Shown in pieces: positions 37,681-45,867 of a DNA stretch of 64,000 bases (position 1 is the stretch's first letter; every line of letters starts with the position of its first letter). The position numbers and the translations under genes are program-made. The stretch comes from Teredinibacter sp. KSP-S5-2 (GTDB taxonomy: Bacteria > Pseudomonadota > Gammaproteobacteria > Pseudomonadales > Cellvibrionaceae). Location of the stretch: contig NZ_CP120416.1 of the NCBI RefSeq assembly GCF_032773895.1, forward strand, positions 3,222,001 to 3,286,000. The letters run 5' to 3'. The notes below the pieces were generated by a model, which did not search any database, was not told the origin of the DNA, and saw nothing but the letters and a program-made list of their open reading frames with translations.

Positions 37681-38308
37681 TCAATACAGAACGATAAAAA
37701 ACGTCACGTTTGTCCTGACAATTGCCTTGGGGTTATTTGCCTGTTCATCGACACCACCAAAAGATAAGGCACCGGAGAAAACAGACGCGCCAAAGCAACA
37801 GATAACAGAAATTCCAACACAGACGTTATCACCTCTCGATAAAGCACAATTTGAAGAAGCGATTGAAAGCCTCAATAACAATCATCTGAAGATTGCCAGA
37901 AAAATGTTGAGAAAGCTGAACAAGGATTATCCCAACCACTCCCTTATTGTCAGCAATCTGGCAACAATCGAGTATCTGGAAAATGACCAAGATAATGCGC
38001 TTAAGCTAGCGCAACAGGCGCTGACACTTAACCCTCAAAATGCCCATGCGCATAATATTCATGGTTTGATATTAGTGAACCAGGATAAAATTAAAGAAGC
38101 GGAATTGGCTTATCAGAATGCCATTAAGTACGATGATAAATATGCCGAGGCATACTACAACCTGGCACTGATACAAGATACCTATTACCAGGATATCGCC
38201 CTGGCGCTTAAATATTACAAAGCGTATTTGGTTTTATCGGGGTTTAAAGATGAAGACACTAAATCCTGGATTCAACAGCTTGAAGCTTCCCTGGCGAATA
38301 AGGAATAA
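37673..38308 (+). CDS. Small TPR lipoprotein
   Basis: About 211 residues. The signal peptide ends L-F-A-C, giving a lipidated cysteine near residue 24, then a Pro/Lys/Thr-rich linker and three to four TPR units (about 65-190: H-A-H-N-I-H-G-L-I-L-V-N-Q-D-K-I-K-E-A-E-L-A-Y, Y-A-E-A-Y-Y-N-L-A-L-I-Q-D). The organisation resembles PilF/NlpI-type pilotins, but adjacency to two other TPR genes suggests a subunit of the same envelope complex. It starts within the end of the upstream gene. Confidence 0.8.
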   Translation: MNNQYRTIKNVTFVLTIALGLFACSSTPPKDKAPEKTDAPKQQITEIPTQTLSPLDKAQFEEAIESLNNNHLKIARKMLRKLNKDYPNHSLIVSNLATIEYLENDQDNALKLAQQALTLNPQNAHAHNIHGLILVNQDKIKEAELAYQNAIKYDDKYAEAYYNLALIQDTYYQDIALALKYYKAYLVLSGFKDEDTKSWIQQLEASLANKE

Positions 38309-38314
38309 CCGGCA

Positions 38315-38560
38315 ATGCGCATTTTACTCATTACATTTCTACTTATTCTTAGTTCCATCAGCTGGGCCGAAGATAAAATCGAACTAAAAACCATCAAAAT
38401 CAAGGGCAACAAAGAGCTACCCAAAATTTTGTATGTAGTTCCCTGGCAAGAGTCTGTTGCAAACAACAAGAACGAACAAAAACTGGAATTGCATGATTTT
38501 TTTGGTGATCTCTATGACCCGCTCACGCCCGAACCACCAAAAACCTCATTAGAAAAGTAG
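38315..38560 (+). CDS. Small secreted protein with ELPKILYVVPWQ motif
   Basis: About 81 residues. A cleavable signal peptide (I-L-L-I-T-F-L-L-I-L-S-S-I-S-W-A, cleavage near A-E-D) leads to a mature peptide of about 62 residues. The core I-K-I-K-G-N-K-E-L-P-K-I-L-Y-V-V-P-W-Q is, from memory, highly conserved in small exported proteins encoded beside ExbB/ExbD/TPR clusters of gammaproteobacteria. This supports reading the TPR genes and the ExbB/ExbD genes as one system. It is 6 bases after the small TPR gene and ends the rightward operon. Confidence 0.75.
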   Translation: MRILLITFLLILSSISWAEDKIELKTIKIKGNKELPKILYVVPWQESVANNKNEQKLELHDFFGDLYDPLTPEPPKTSLEK

Positions 38561-38601
38561 CAAACGGTGTTATATAAACTGGGAAGAGGTGTAAACCGCG
38601 C

Positions 38602-39852
38602 CTAAATGACTTTTGCCCGCGTATTTAGATATGGCTGATGAATATTGAGCAGGGCCAACTCTAACGCTGCAGCATGTCTTTGACGCTGTTTGCCATGTTG
38701 AATTGATTCCAATAAATACTCTTCAGTAATGAGGTGCCCCATAAAATAGCGCTTACCGGTTGAAAAATACTGACCGTATTTTTGCCATACTCCGGCAATT
38801 TTTTCGACCGTTGGAAACGGTAGATTTTCATCGTCATCCAATGCGACAAAAGCATCGTCATCGTGGTAGCGAAGCTTCTCATCCAGGTCGGGAATATCCG
38901 TTGCCAGCCCATACTTAACCAAGTCAATCCCGGTTATTACCGAAAAAGCTTCGCCAGCAACCCTGGCCATACCCGGCTCCTGCATCTGGGCAATAACCCA
39001 GGGTAACGCTTGCGGATCACCAAGAATCCGGCTAGCCACGATCACATGCCTTTTATTGTTTGGCTGTGCAGCCATTAAAGAAATCCACTCCCTCGCCTTA
39101 TCTATTGACAATACCCTGAATGCAATTTCAATCGCATTCTGCTGGTATTCTCCGCCGTCAATCACAAATTGTTTTAATTGCTCCATATGCGATTGATCAC
39201 CGAGCATAATTGATGACCATAAGCCAGCAAACACAACCGACTTGTCTGCGTCCTGTAACGCCAGGGGTAAGATATGGGACAAGTCTGTACGTTTAAATTC
39301 GCCAATGGATCGAATGGCTCGCGCAAACAACGGCTTATTCTGCCGACAATCATCCCTTTCCAGAATTTTATCCAACTGCTCTAACGGGTTTTCTCCACGT
39401 AGTGCACAAACGTCAAGCGCCAAACGTTTATGATCAAAGTTTTTACTCATGAAGAATTTTTTTATCCAGGTGTGGGAGTACTTTTCCTTGACCCAGGCAA
39501 AAGCCGAAACTAACGCAGGAAAAGTTTCTTCACTATGTAAGCCACACTCCACCGCTTTCTGGATTTTCCACACATCCAGGCAACGCAACGCAGTGACTGC
39601 GGCAACAAACACTTCACCGGGCTCTTCCAAATCCAGCGCAGCTTCACAGACCGCCCAGGCATCTTCCGGCGCAGTCATTATGCCGTCTAATTGCTGTTCA
39701 ATACGATTTTCCAGATCCATTAAATCTTCGGACGAGTAATGCGGTTGTTCTAATGCAACTTTTCTAAGCACCCAAAGAAAAGAAGCTTCGTCCACGTAAC
39801 GTTCATAGATTTGTAGAAACGGCGTAGTATGTTCTGAGGCAGACAAACCCAT
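38602..39852 (-). CDS. TIGR02270-family HEAT-like protein (copy 1)
   Basis: About 416 residues, cytosolic. It begins with the W-V-L-R-K-V-A-L-E-Q-P-H-Y-S-S-E-D-L-M-D-L-E-N-R-I-E-Q-Q-L-D-G-I pattern, continues with HEAT-like helical repeats (A-L-R-C-L-D, S-H-I-L-P-L-A-L-Q-D-A-D-K-S-V-V-F-A-G-L-W-S) and has the G-V-W-Q-K-Y-G-Q-Y-F-S-T-G-K-R-Y-F-M-G segment near residue 355. This family is found in T6SS cargo loci, function unknown. It is paralogous to the protein at 40511-41857, with a DUF6484 gene between them. It is the last gene of the leftward spike operon, convergent with the TPR operon. Confidence 0.85.
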   Translation of the reverse strand: MGLSASEHTTPFLQIYERYVDEASFLWVLRKVALEQPHYSSEDLMDLENRIEQQLDGIMTAPEDAWAVCEAALDLEEPGEVFVAAVTALRCLDVWKIQKAVECGLHSEETFPALVSAFAWVKEKYSHTWIKKFFMSKNFDHKRLALDVCALRGENPLEQLDKILERDDCRQNKPLFARAIRSIGEFKRTDLSHILPLALQDADKSVVFAGLWSSIMLGDQSHMEQLKQFVIDGGEYQQNAIEIAFRVLSIDKAREWISLMAAQPNNKRHVIVASRILGDPQALPWVIAQMQEPGMARVAGEAFSVITGIDLVKYGLATDIPDLDEKLRYHDDDAFVALDDDENLPFPTVEKIAGVWQKYGQYFSTGKRYFMGHLITEEYLLESIQHGKQRQRHAAALELALLNIHQPYLNTRAKVI

Positions 39853-39923
39853 TTTGTTTACTCAATATAAAAACTAGTCTCTAACATGATATGCAATGAC
39901 AAATACAAATGCTGAACAGCAAA

Positions 39924-40481
39924 CTAGTTCACTTGTACTGAGCCTCCCATAATACGATTTACACCGGTAGAGCGGTTTAGAAGATATTTACCACGAATAG
40001 ATACTTTGCCATTTTTATTCAGCGAAATGCTGGCATCACCACATTTAAGCACCACTTCTTCTTTTGCTTCAATGACAACACGATCGCCATCCGCATAGGC
40101 AATCGGTTCTTTCGCCTCACCTTCCTGCTCTGTTTTTTGTTGAGCAGGATGCTTAGGTACTTTAGTGATGGATTCACCCATCTGTAAATTATCAAGAAAA
40201 TTATGCAACGGATTATGAATAAAGCCAATTAATACGGGCGTCATTTCTTGGCCATTGACGAACAGTAAACCAACCTGCCTTCCAATATGCTCTGTAGCAA
40301 CACTTATCGTGGACAATGCCGCAAGAGGGCCGATATCCTCACCCAGGCTGTATTCCACCATCGGCTGACCATGATCATTAATAGACACAATGGTCCCAAT
40401 CACAATTTCATTGGATTGTTTTGCCACCGTCTGAGCCAGCTCACTGTCACTGGAGATATTGGAAGTTTCAAAAGAAGTCAT
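39924..40481 (-). CDS. DUF6484-type T6SS protein (copy 1)
   Basis: About 185 residues. The N-terminal half (I-V-I-G-T-I-V-S-I-N-D-H-G-Q-P-M-V-E-Y, A-L-S-T-I-S-V-A-T-E-H-I-G-R-Q-V-G-L-L-F) fits the DUF6484 family associated with T6SS spikes. The C-terminal 36 residues (A-S-I-S-L-N-K-N-G-K-V-S-I-R-G-K...G-G-S-V-Q-V-N) match the tip of VgrG and of the second DUF6484 protein in this locus. Middle region rich in Glu/Lys/Pro. Likely an adaptor or spike-proximal protein; inference. It sits between the two TIGR02270 genes. Confidence 0.8.
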   Translation of the reverse strand: MTSFETSNISSDSELAQTVAKQSNEIVIGTIVSINDHGQPMVEYSLGEDIGPLAALSTISVATEHIGRQVGLLFVNGQEMTPVLIGFIHNPLHNFLDNLQMGESITKVPKHPAQQKTEQEGEAKEPIAYADGDRVVIEAKEEVVLKCGDASISLNKNGKVSIRGKYLLNRSTGVNRIMGGSVQVN

Positions 40482-40510
40482 AATTCTCGTCCGTTAGTGT
40501 GCCTCAAAAT

Positions 40511-41857
40511 CTAAATTACTTTTCCCTGAAAACACCATGTGCCATCTGGAGGAAACCCTCCCCCCTGAAGCATTTGGTGTAACAGATTAAGCTGTCTTTG
40601 TTGGGTATATATCAATTCATCTGGAACAAAAACCGCATCGAGCCCATAGCGAGCCATCAGTTCGTAGTGAGCAAACTCTCGTATATCATAGGGGGTTTGA
40701 TTATTAACTAAATTCGATAACAATTCCCTTGGCGAATAAAGTTTCCCATTACGATATCGCTGACCGGTTTGAAAATTCTGTTTATTGTGCTCCAGCCATT
40801 GCTGCCATAGCGCGGGGTCCAAAGATAGCTGATGAACTTCTCCACCGTAGGGTACGCCATCAATATTCTTCGGTAATTCCCCTTTAGCGTAAGCTTCCAG
40901 TTCATGTTCGAAAAGCTCAGCTTCTTCCACATCGTCAGGAGTATGAACGTCTTCATATAAGCTTGCGCCAGTGATCAAGTTAAGCGCCAATGCCGCTGTG
41001 GGCGCATAGTCTGGATGCTTTAGATACCCTAATAGGCTCGGCACCGACTCCAAGCTGCCGAGCAGCCCTAAAGCCAATAGAGCATCTTCGCTTGCCGTTC
41101 CTTTTTGCGCGGTAGCCGTTAACATTTTTGCATGAGAAGCATTGCCAGCTAATGCAAAGGCCAACGGAAGTTTTTCGAGCAATGCCTGATTGGACACCAG
41201 CGGTTGAATATGCCCATAAACCAAAGACGTAATCAGCGCTTCCTGCAAATCGTCTGTCTTTTCTGTAGTGCATATCGAAGTAAGCGCAGCAGAATAATTT
41301 TGCTTATTTTTTTTGTCACATAGCCTTAATGCTTCAATAACTCTTTTCTTGGCTTCATCGTCCAGTTTTGGTAATGCGGATAAAAGCAGCTCAGCGTTAT
41401 CTCTTCCTTTATGGGCAATCGCCTGGGCAAACACAGGGAAAAGCTCTGTCTTACCAGACGAATATACTTTAACGAATTCAGGAAGCCAATCGGCCGGACA
41501 TTCCCACTTCAAGGCATCCGCAACGGCATCCACCTTTTCCTGATCTTCGAAATCAAAATCGCTCCAGAGCTTATTCAAGCGATCAATAAGTTTGTGCCGG
41601 CAAAAGATTCGAACAATGACATGCAGTGTACTCGGGTCAGCATCTTCCAAAGCATTGAGACAGACTTTAACTGCCAGTGTCTCGCCCACCATTAACGCAT
41701 CTAAATGCGCTTCCAAAGCGGTATCGACCTGTTGAACCTCTTGCCAACCGATCTCTTTATCCCGCAACCAATTGGTTCGCGTCTCATATTGAAATGCCGC
41801 TTCCTCCAAATGTTCAATATAGAGTTCTTCACGGAAAGCTTGATAGTGTATTGCCAT
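40511..41857 (-). CDS. TIGR02270-family HEAT-like protein (copy 2)
   Basis: About 448 residues. It shares the architecture of copy 1: the N-terminal helical start, A-L-E-A-H-L-D-A-L-M-V-G-E, repeated HEAT-like helices (A-L-L-A-L-G-L-L-G-S-L-E-S-V-P-S-L-L) and the W-Q-Q-W-L-E-H-N-K-Q-N-F-Q-T-G-Q-R-Y-R-N-G-K-L segment near residue 370. Sequence identity between the copies is limited, indicating an old duplication. It is next to the DUF2169 gene, with which this family is often linked in T6SS loci. Function unknown; perhaps effector loading. Confidence 0.85.
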   Translation of the reverse strand: MAIHYQAFREELYIEHLEEAAFQYETRTNWLRDKEIGWQEVQQVDTALEAHLDALMVGETLAVKVCLNALEDADPSTLHVIVRIFCRHKLIDRLNKLWSDFDFEDQEKVDAVADALKWECPADWLPEFVKVYSSGKTELFPVFAQAIAHKGRDNAELLLSALPKLDDEAKKRVIEALRLCDKKNKQNYSAALTSICTTEKTDDLQEALITSLVYGHIQPLVSNQALLEKLPLAFALAGNASHAKMLTATAQKGTASEDALLALGLLGSLESVPSLLGYLKHPDYAPTAALALNLITGASLYEDVHTPDDVEEAELFEHELEAYAKGELPKNIDGVPYGGEVHQLSLDPALWQQWLEHNKQNFQTGQRYRNGKLYSPRELLSNLVNNQTPYDIREFAHYELMARYGLDAVFVPDELIYTQQRQLNLLHQMLQGGGFPPDGTWCFQGKVI

Positions 41858-41867
41858 TTACTCAACC

Positions 41868-42887
41868 TTACCCGTAATGAATATCAACAGATTCAACATC
41901 ATGGAAGTTTTGATCCAACAAGGTGTAGTTACGCCAAATCAGACTCAATTGCATTGTCCTCGTATTCACAATCACCGTATCCAAGATTGTTGGCAACTCC
42001 ACAGTTCTTGCTTTTAATTGAACAACTGCAATGGGGGCTCTTCTAACCGGCAGCTGGAACTGCAGTAGTCCTCCCGCGGTCATATTGGAAATTGAAATCA
42101 CCTCGTTACCGGAAAAATAGCTGGGAGCAATCAAGCCTTCACTCGCTCCGTTGTAAAAAAATCGATTAAAATCTTTTGGCAACATCGGGCTGCGATTCTT
42201 TTCCCATGCTTGGTCATATGTCCCAGCATAGGCAGCACGCGGTTGCCAATGAGGAAGCGTAAAGCCGCAACCAACGGGTGCGGGCGTATCATGTACATCT
42301 TGAATTAAATCATCCGGGTTTTCGATATTGGGCAGCGGCATGGGGGCATCCACATGCTTTAACCCTTTTTTATAAAAACCCTTGCCGACGGTATTACGAG
42401 CCTCAAACCCTTGTTGGGATAACTCTTCATAACGCTTATCCCAGCCACCAAATGCATTTTCATAGGTCAGAGGCATTGACTCAAACGGGGTAACATCGGA
42501 GATCGCATAGCCGATACTTTGTTTTATCCAATGACGGTTGCCAATCACACCCATGCGCTTAAACAAATCGCCAGCTTTTATTTCAACCAACAAATGCGTA
42601 ACCGGTCCTCGGGTTGAGATGGCATCACCTATTACTGCAACATCCGTAGTGGATTTAAAAAACACGCACTCTGGTTCGTAGATATAGCTGGAATTTTCCG
42701 GGTCACCGTAATGTTCACCCGCCAAATTTACCGGTAGCTGTTCTTTAGAAAATTTGAGAATGCCATCAGGAAAAATATCGAAGGTCGCTTTAATAATAGG
42801 CGCAACCAATGGTCGAAGCTGCTCATCATTAGTAAAAAGCGCTTCAACTTCGCATGCGGTATTATTATTAATTTCTGCTTGAGCCAT
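41868..42887 (-). CDS. DUF2169-family T6SS accessory protein
   Basis: About 339 residues. Family hallmarks: V-V-I-K-A-T-F-D-I-like start (I-I-K-A-T-F-D-I-F-P-D-G), the P-E-C-V-F-F-K-S-T-T-D-V-A-V-I-G segment, and the P-L-T-Y-E-N-A-F-G-G-W-D block with the G-C-G-F-T-L-P-H-W-Q-P-R-A-A-Y-A-G-T-Y-D-Q-A-W region. DUF2169 proteins are encoded beside DUF4150/PAAR-like and VgrG genes and act as T6SS adaptors that help load effectors on the spike. Here the nearest tip protein is the DUF4150 gene at 46998-47456. Confidence 0.9.
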   Translation of the reverse strand: MAQAEINNNTACEVEALFTNDEQLRPLVAPIIKATFDIFPDGILKFSKEQLPVNLAGEHYGDPENSSYIYEPECVFFKSTTDVAVIGDAISTRGPVTHLLVEIKAGDLFKRMGVIGNRHWIKQSIGYAISDVTPFESMPLTYENAFGGWDKRYEELSQQGFEARNTVGKGFYKKGLKHVDAPMPLPNIENPDDLIQDVHDTPAPVGCGFTLPHWQPRAAYAGTYDQAWEKNRSPMLPKDFNRFFYNGASEGLIAPSYFSGNEVISISNMTAGGLLQFQLPVRRAPIAVVQLKARTVELPTILDTVIVNTRTMQLSLIWRNYTLLDQNFHDVESVDIHYG

Positions 42888-42892
42888 AACTG

Positions 42893-43702
42893 TTAAAAAC
42901 TACCATCAGGCAGGGGCACAAGAGGCCAATCACCCATGTACGGTTTTTTCATTTTCCCTAACGCTTCGTCTGGGCAATACTTAAAACCGTTGGATGGTAG
43001 TGTAAACCCTTTCATTTTGGCTAACTTAAGCCAGGCAATTCCCTCGAACCAAATAAAACGATGAGCGATAAATTCACTGATTTTTACTGTTACATTGGTA
43101 ATTTTTTCTTCGTTCATTTCATCGTGAGCATAATGTGCTGCTTCAAATGCATCCCAAAAATCTTCTTCTTTCAGCTCATCTACCCCAAGTAACGCTTTGA
43201 ATAAATTACTGCTTAATGGCTCATCTTCAACCTCTTCCATCTGCTTTAACAGGCTAGTGATTTGATCGGTTAGTTCAACACCATTCGAAGCAACCAGAGC
43301 CAATACTTTGGCAATCAAAAACTTATCGGGGTATTCTTCACCTTCTACATGCGCATCGGGGATTAAGTCACTAATTCCCTTAACTAACGAAACCTCCCCC
43401 GCAGCAACCGCAGCATACAAGGGAGAAATATAGGTTAAAGGCGCCTGCTTTTTATAGTGATCTCTGCTTGTGAGTAGGTAACGTCGCCAATTTTCTGCAG
43501 ATCGACACAGGTTGTGATAATAAAAATCGATTTTCATATCCACCAGCAGATTGGCGGCAGAGAGCGTTAAGAAATAGTCGCATATCTTTCGTGATTCATC
43601 CTTAAAATCAATCCATTTCATAGATGTCGACATACGACCAATATAGGCGTCCAGCCTATACATCGAATGGGATTTCATACCTTTTAGGTCGTAATCTGGC
43701 AT
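42893..43702 (-). CDS. Putative immunity protein (Imm49-like)
   Basis: About 269 residues, all-helical and acidic. The segments T-Y-I-S-P-L-Y-A-A-V-A-A-G-E-V-S-L-V-K-G-I, F-L-I-A-K-V-L-A-L-V-A-S and L-F-K-A-L-L-G-V-D-E-L-K-E-E-D-F-W-D-A-F-E-A-A resemble, from memory, the Imm49 immunity family. It sits directly after the two Imm11-like genes, so it likely protects against another effector not encoded nearby, or is an orphan. The assignment is tentative, because no residue-level signature is available to me. Confidence 0.55.
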   Translation of the reverse strand: MPDYDLKGMKSHSMYRLDAYIGRMSTSMKWIDFKDESRKICDYFLTLSAANLLVDMKIDFYYHNLCRSAENWRRYLLTSRDHYKKQAPLTYISPLYAAVAAGEVSLVKGISDLIPDAHVEGEEYPDKFLIAKVLALVASNGVELTDQITSLLKQMEEVEDEPLSSNLFKALLGVDELKEEDFWDAFEAAHYAHDEMNEEKITNVTVKISEFIAHRFIWFEGIAWLKLAKMKGFTLPSNGFKYCPDEALGKMKKPYMGDWPLVPLPDGSF

Positions 43703-43724
43703 TTGTCACCTTCAGTTCAAACAA

Positions 43725-44318
43725 TTAGATGTCTAAACCATCCCAGCCTTCTGCTTCGAACAGTTTATACCCTGTAATTTCTGCTGCCTCGAAAGCCTGT
43801 TTAACATCATCCGTTATAAAAAAGCTATCTTTCTTTTTACTCGCTCGAAAGAATTTTGCAGACTCGGCTACTTGCTCAAAATCGACAACCATATTATCAA
43901 TGCTTGCAATCTGCCCCTCATCCAAAGGATCCATTCTGTATTCAGACTTATCCATATCAATAATATTTTCACAGCACAAAGGATTCAAAATAAAATAGTC
44001 TTGAGATACAAGCTCTTTTTTGTGGTTCAGCAATGAGATAGGGATATACTCTACATTAGCCACACCCAATCCATCCAAACACTCTTTTACCTTTGAGTTG
44101 GCAACAATTAAATCACGAATATTTGAGAGAATGTCATATAACTTGATACCTTCCGGGTAATCATCATCATAGTTCATTGTCATTTCATCTTGCGAAGGAC
44201 ATTCGTCAAGTAAAGATATACCTTTAAAATACTTATATGCTTTTGGACCAACCTTTGGCACACGAGTCAAAACCGCAGCATCGCTTATCATAACCGGATA
44301 GATTACCCAGTATTTCAT
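43725..44318 (-). CDS. Imm11-like (DUF1629) immunity protein, copy 2
   Basis: About 197 residues, soluble. M-K-Y-W-V-I start, G-P-K-A-Y-K-Y-F-K-G-I-S-L-L-D-E-C-P motif, Y-F-I-L-N-P-L-C-C-E-N-I-I-D-M-D-K-S-E-Y and the C-terminus G-Y-K-L-F-E-A-E-G-W-D-G-L-D. These fit the Imm11/DUF1629 family of immunity proteins. It is a tandem paralogue of the gene immediately upstream (44322-44918), with a gap of only 3 bases. It may protect against a variant toxin or be a spare copy. Confidence 0.75.
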   Translation of the reverse strand: MKYWVIYPVMISDAAVLTRVPKVGPKAYKYFKGISLLDECPSQDEMTMNYDDDYPEGIKLYDILSNIRDLIVANSKVKECLDGLGVANVEYIPISLLNHKKELVSQDYFILNPLCCENIIDMDKSEYRMDPLDEGQIASIDNMVVDFEQVAESAKFFRASKKKDSFFITDDVKQAFEAAEITGYKLFEAEGWDGLDI

Positions 44319-44321
44319 ACG

Positions 44322-44918
44322 CTAAACGTTCAACCCATCCCAGCCTTCTGCTTCGAATAACTCATATCCTGAAACACCCGCTTCTTCAAAAGCTATTTTC
44401 ACCTCATCTGAAACAAAGTAGCTATCGCCCTTATTTTTTGCCCTAAAAAATTTGGCAGACTCGGACACCCCATTCTGATTGACAACCAAGTGTTTAACAC
44501 GAGCTATCTGAGTTTCATTTAACGCACTCATTCTATATTCTGACTTATCCATATCAATAATATCTTCCCCTCCAAGAGGGTTCAGAATAAAGTATTCTGT
44601 TGATGAAACATCTTTTTTATGATTTAGAAGGGTAACCGGTAAATATTCAACATTAGTCTCACCTAGATTATCCAAACATTCTTTCACTTTTTTATTTGCG
44701 ACAATTACGCCATCAATGCAATAAGCAATATCATAGAGTTTTATTCCATCGGGATAATCCGAATCGTAACTCATTGTCATATCTTCTTGAGCTGGACAAG
44801 CATCGATCAAAGGAATTCCTTTGTCATACTTATACGCTTTAGGTCCAGCTTTTGGTATAAAGGCAAGTCTAGCTGCATCACTAGCAGAGCAAGCAAAAAT
44901 AACCCAGTATTTCATTTT
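44322..44918 (-). CDS. Imm11-like (DUF1629) immunity protein, copy 1
   Basis: About 198 residues. It closely resembles the next gene: M-K-Y-W-V-I-F, G-P-K-A-Y-K-Y-D-K-G-I-P-L-I-D-A-C-P, Y-F-I-L-N-P-L-G-G-E-D-I-I-D-M-D-K-S-E-Y and C-terminal G-Y-E-L-F-E-A-E-G-W-D-G-L-N. The frame continues upstream to 45044, but that would overlap the nuclease gene. ATG 44918 has GGGAAAA upstream and matches the paralogue start. Its position 13 bases after the nuclease gene makes it the likely cognate immunity gene. Confidence 0.8.
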   Translation of the reverse strand, partial: KMKYWVIFACSASDAARLAFIPKAGPKAYKYDKGIPLIDACPAQEDMTMSYDSDYPDGIKLYDIAYCIDGVIVANKKVKECLDNLGETNVEYLPVTLLNHKKDVSSTEYFILNPLGGEDIIDMDKSEYRMSALNETQIARVKHLVVNQNGVSESAKFFRAKNKGDSYFVSDEVKIAFEEAGVSGYELFEAEGWDGLNV

Positions 44919-44931
44919 ATTTTCCCGTTTA

Positions 44932-45855
44932 TTAGCCAAGAGCTTTATATTGATAAACTGTTCCCGTATCAGCCCTACTCTTGAGCATACCGATATCTCC
45001 AGGAGCAAGCTTAGATGTATCTCCACTGATCCCGGCTTTACCAAGTTTTATTATCAGATCCCACAAGTCGTCCTCTAAACCATCTAGCTCCAGCTCAACT
45101 TTTCCAATAGCATCTGGATGAGGTTTATCTAACTCGTCTACCATTTCATCTAACTTTTTAGATACCTTTTTCATTTCTTCTATAACACGATCAGTGTATT
45201 TCTTATGATCACTCGGATGCTGAATTAGCCCATGAATCGGTTGAAAAAAATCCATCTCATTACCAGGCAAAGCGATAAGATTATGTCCATTATTAATATC
45301 GTAATCAGACATCTTTAATAGCTTATACTGCTTATCATCAAAAATTTGTTCACCATCCTTCATTTTGGTAAACACATCGCCTGGAATCATATGATGTGAT
45401 TCCCAATAGTAAGGTCGTTGCTGATTTGACTTTGCTTTTCCCTTTAACTTACCGTTTTTATTAAAATTACTATCAACGCTGGATATTTTGTAGTAGTCAT
45501 CTAAAAAGCCTTTTAGATGAGGAAAGTTCTGCTTATAAAGCTTATCCACCTGATCATTGATCTTATCATAGACTTTATTCGCTCTCGCTTTCCCATCTCC
45601 TCGAAAATAATAACTAAGGTTAGAGGGATGCTTACTATCTTTTTTAAGTTTCGCCGTCTCAGTAAATGTTGCAAATGAGTGCTCTTCCGAGTCATCTTTA
45701 TTTTTATTCTTTTCTTTTTCTGGCTTTTGCTGCTTACTGGAAGTCCAATCACTTTTGGGTTTATCTGTTTCAAAGATAAGCTCTACAAGAACATCTTTAT
45801 GAAGCCCGTTAGAACCGAACTCTTTCAAATAGTCAGTATAATTTTCACCAGCCAT
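44932..45855 (-). CDS. Probable T6SS nuclease effector (AHH/HNH-type)
   Basis: About 307 residues. Residues 1-140 are charged and probably disordered or helical and may dock to the spike. The C-terminal half carries an E-S-H-H-M-I-P-G motif (His154, His155), N-G-H-N-L-I-A-L-P (His191), P-I-H-G-L (His208) and H-P-S-D-H (His213, His217). This HH-x-IP plus N-x-H-N plus H-x3-H pattern is that of AHH/HNH (treble-clef) toxin nucleases. No signal peptide is present, as expected for T6SS cargo. The gene is followed at 13 bases by an Imm11-like gene and preceded by the ketosynthase-fold gene in the vgrG operon. DNA or RNA as substrate is not determined. Confidence 0.75.
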   Translation of the reverse strand: MAGENYTDYLKEFGSNGLHKDVLVELIFETDKPKSDWTSSKQQKPEKEKNKNKDDSEEHSFATFTETAKLKKDSKHPSNLSYYFRGDGKARANKVYDKINDQVDKLYKQNFPHLKGFLDDYYKISSVDSNFNKNGKLKGKAKSNQQRPYYWESHHMIPGDVFTKMKDGEQIFDDKQYKLLKMSDYDINNGHNLIALPGNEMDFFQPIHGLIQHPSDHKKYTDRVIEEMKKVSKKLDEMVDELDKPHPDAIGKVELELDGLEDDLWDLIIKLGKAGISGDTSKLAPGDIGMLKSRADTGTVYQYKALG

Positions 45856-45867
45856 AAAAAGCCCCTA

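Noticed and set aside
44919-45044. Longer start for the first Imm11-like gene (to 45044)
   Set aside because: It would add 42 residues that overlap the nuclease gene and are absent from the paralogue, which starts M-K-Y-W-V-I.
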